Assembly (NCBI GenBank): GCA_026989655.1
Contig: JALSIX010000148.1
Coordinates: forward strand, 1-37,088
Length of the DNA stretch: 37,088 nucleotides
Direction of reading: 5' to 3'
Source of the DNA: Caldilineaceae bacterium
Lineage (GTDB): Bacteria; Chloroflexota; Anaerolineae; Caldilineales; Caldilineaceae
Part shown: positions 36,797 through 37,088 of the stretch, piece by piece
Position numbering within the stretch: the stretch's first letter is position 1
How the letters are laid out: the number at the start of each line of letters is the position of its first letter
Notes under the pieces: generated by a model
What the model was told of the DNA's origin: nothing
Databases searched by the model: none
What the model saw: the letters and a program-made list of their open reading frames with translations, nothing else
Position numbers and translations under genes: made by a program

Positions 36797-37088
36797 GGGC
36801 TCCTGGCCAGCCAGGCCCCCGCCGGCTTCCTGTGCCCCGAACAGATGACCGCGGATCGGCTGGCCGAGGGCCGTCGGCTCGACCCGTGGCCCGAGAGCGA
36901 GGACAGAGCCTGGCCCAGAGGCAGTGGTCCGGCTCCTCCGCCCCCCGGAGAGCACCTGGATGCTCATCGGGGCCAACCGTCCCGGACAGCTCGCGGAGGC
37001 CATGGCCGTTGGGCCACACGGACTTCGCCCCCAAGGAGCTGGAACGCATCGACACCATCCTGACACAGCCCTTCTCTCAGGAGGCGTC
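36797..37088 (+). pseudogene. Decayed C-terminus of a YghZ-like aldo/keto reductase (runs to the window edge)
   Basis: Four short segments in changing frames reassemble one recognisable AKR tail: GLLA...GFLCPEQMTADRLAEGRRLD (36797-36883), VARERGQSLAQ (36886-36918), EAVVRLLR..STWMLIGANRPGQLAEAMAV (36918-37010) and LGHTDFAPKELERIDTIL (37009-37086). The order and wording match the C-terminal third of L-glyceraldehyde-3-phosphate reductase-like AKRs (GQSxAQxAL..LL, LIGAxRxEQLxEN, FxxxELxxID). Three small deletions, of about 1, 1 and 2 bases, explain the frame changes. The catalytic N-terminal two thirds (Asp, Tyr, Lys, His) is absent upstream, where the radical SAM gene ends. So it cannot encode an active enzyme. 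Clustered sequencing error is the main alternative. Confidence 0.72.

Overview
The window is bacterial, roughly two thirds G+C by eye, densely packed and strongly biased to G/C at third codon positions. Gene content points to a Gram-positive-like or monoderm lineage, most probably Chloroflexota (Anaerolineae/Caldilineae type). The reasons are a SufR-led SUF operon using SufU, a GldA/GldFG/DUF4340 cassette, a DUF3488-transglutaminase-DUF4129 protein, PolX with a PHP domain, and many Pro-rich one-TM proteins. This placement is inference; no rRNA or other phylogenetic marker is present. I saw no tRNA, rRNA, CRISPR array, transposase or phage gene.

Layout. 1-3.5 kb: the tail of a Pro-rich membrane-anchored protein, a CorA-type transporter with a good promoter, a small protein resembling a degraded kinase C-lobe, a NUDIX hydrolase and a GNAT-like protein. 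3.6-8.7 kb: a membrane transglutaminase convergent with topA (DNA topoisomerase I). 8.7-17.2 kb: a divergent control region (topA promoter leftward, two tandem promoters rightward) and the iron-sulfur cluster operon sufR-sufC-sufB-sufD-rhodanese-sufS-sufU-Rieske-sufT, closed by a textbook terminator. Several strong stem-loops without U-tracts lie between its genes. 17.2-22.3 kb (minus strand): an ABC cassette of ATPase, a GldF-GldG fusion and a DUF4340 protein. 22.6-25.4 kb: a tight operon of a degenerate M24 peptidase-like protein, a DapA-family aldolase and an HD-domain nucleotidase. 25.6-31.5 kb: DNA repair genes polX, (an SH3b membrane protein), ligA and nfo. 31.6-36.6 kb: succinate-semialdehyde dehydrogenase, a small winged-helix protein, a receiver-DUF309 protein, xseB, a DUF212 membrane protein and a B12-binding radical SAM protein. 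36.8 kb to the end: the decayed C-terminus of an aldo/keto reductase carrying three frameshifts.

How the parts work together. SufS takes sulfur from cysteine, SufU relays it, SufBCD assembles the cluster, and SufT and the Rieske protein are probable downstream partners; SufR probably senses cluster supply and may also touch topA through shared AT-rich inverted repeats. Nfo (AP-site incision), PolX (gap filling) and LigA (sealing) together supply the core steps of base excision repair, and the xseB promoter shares two unusual features with the polX locus: a leaderless-type spacing of -10 to ATG and nearby CGATATCG palindromes. The most noteworthy signals are these regulatory DNA patterns, the intercistronic hairpins of the SUF operon, the repair cluster, several degenerate enzymes (M24, kinase-like, receiver) and the frameshifted reductase remnant. 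I did not find a clearly novel defence or mobile system.
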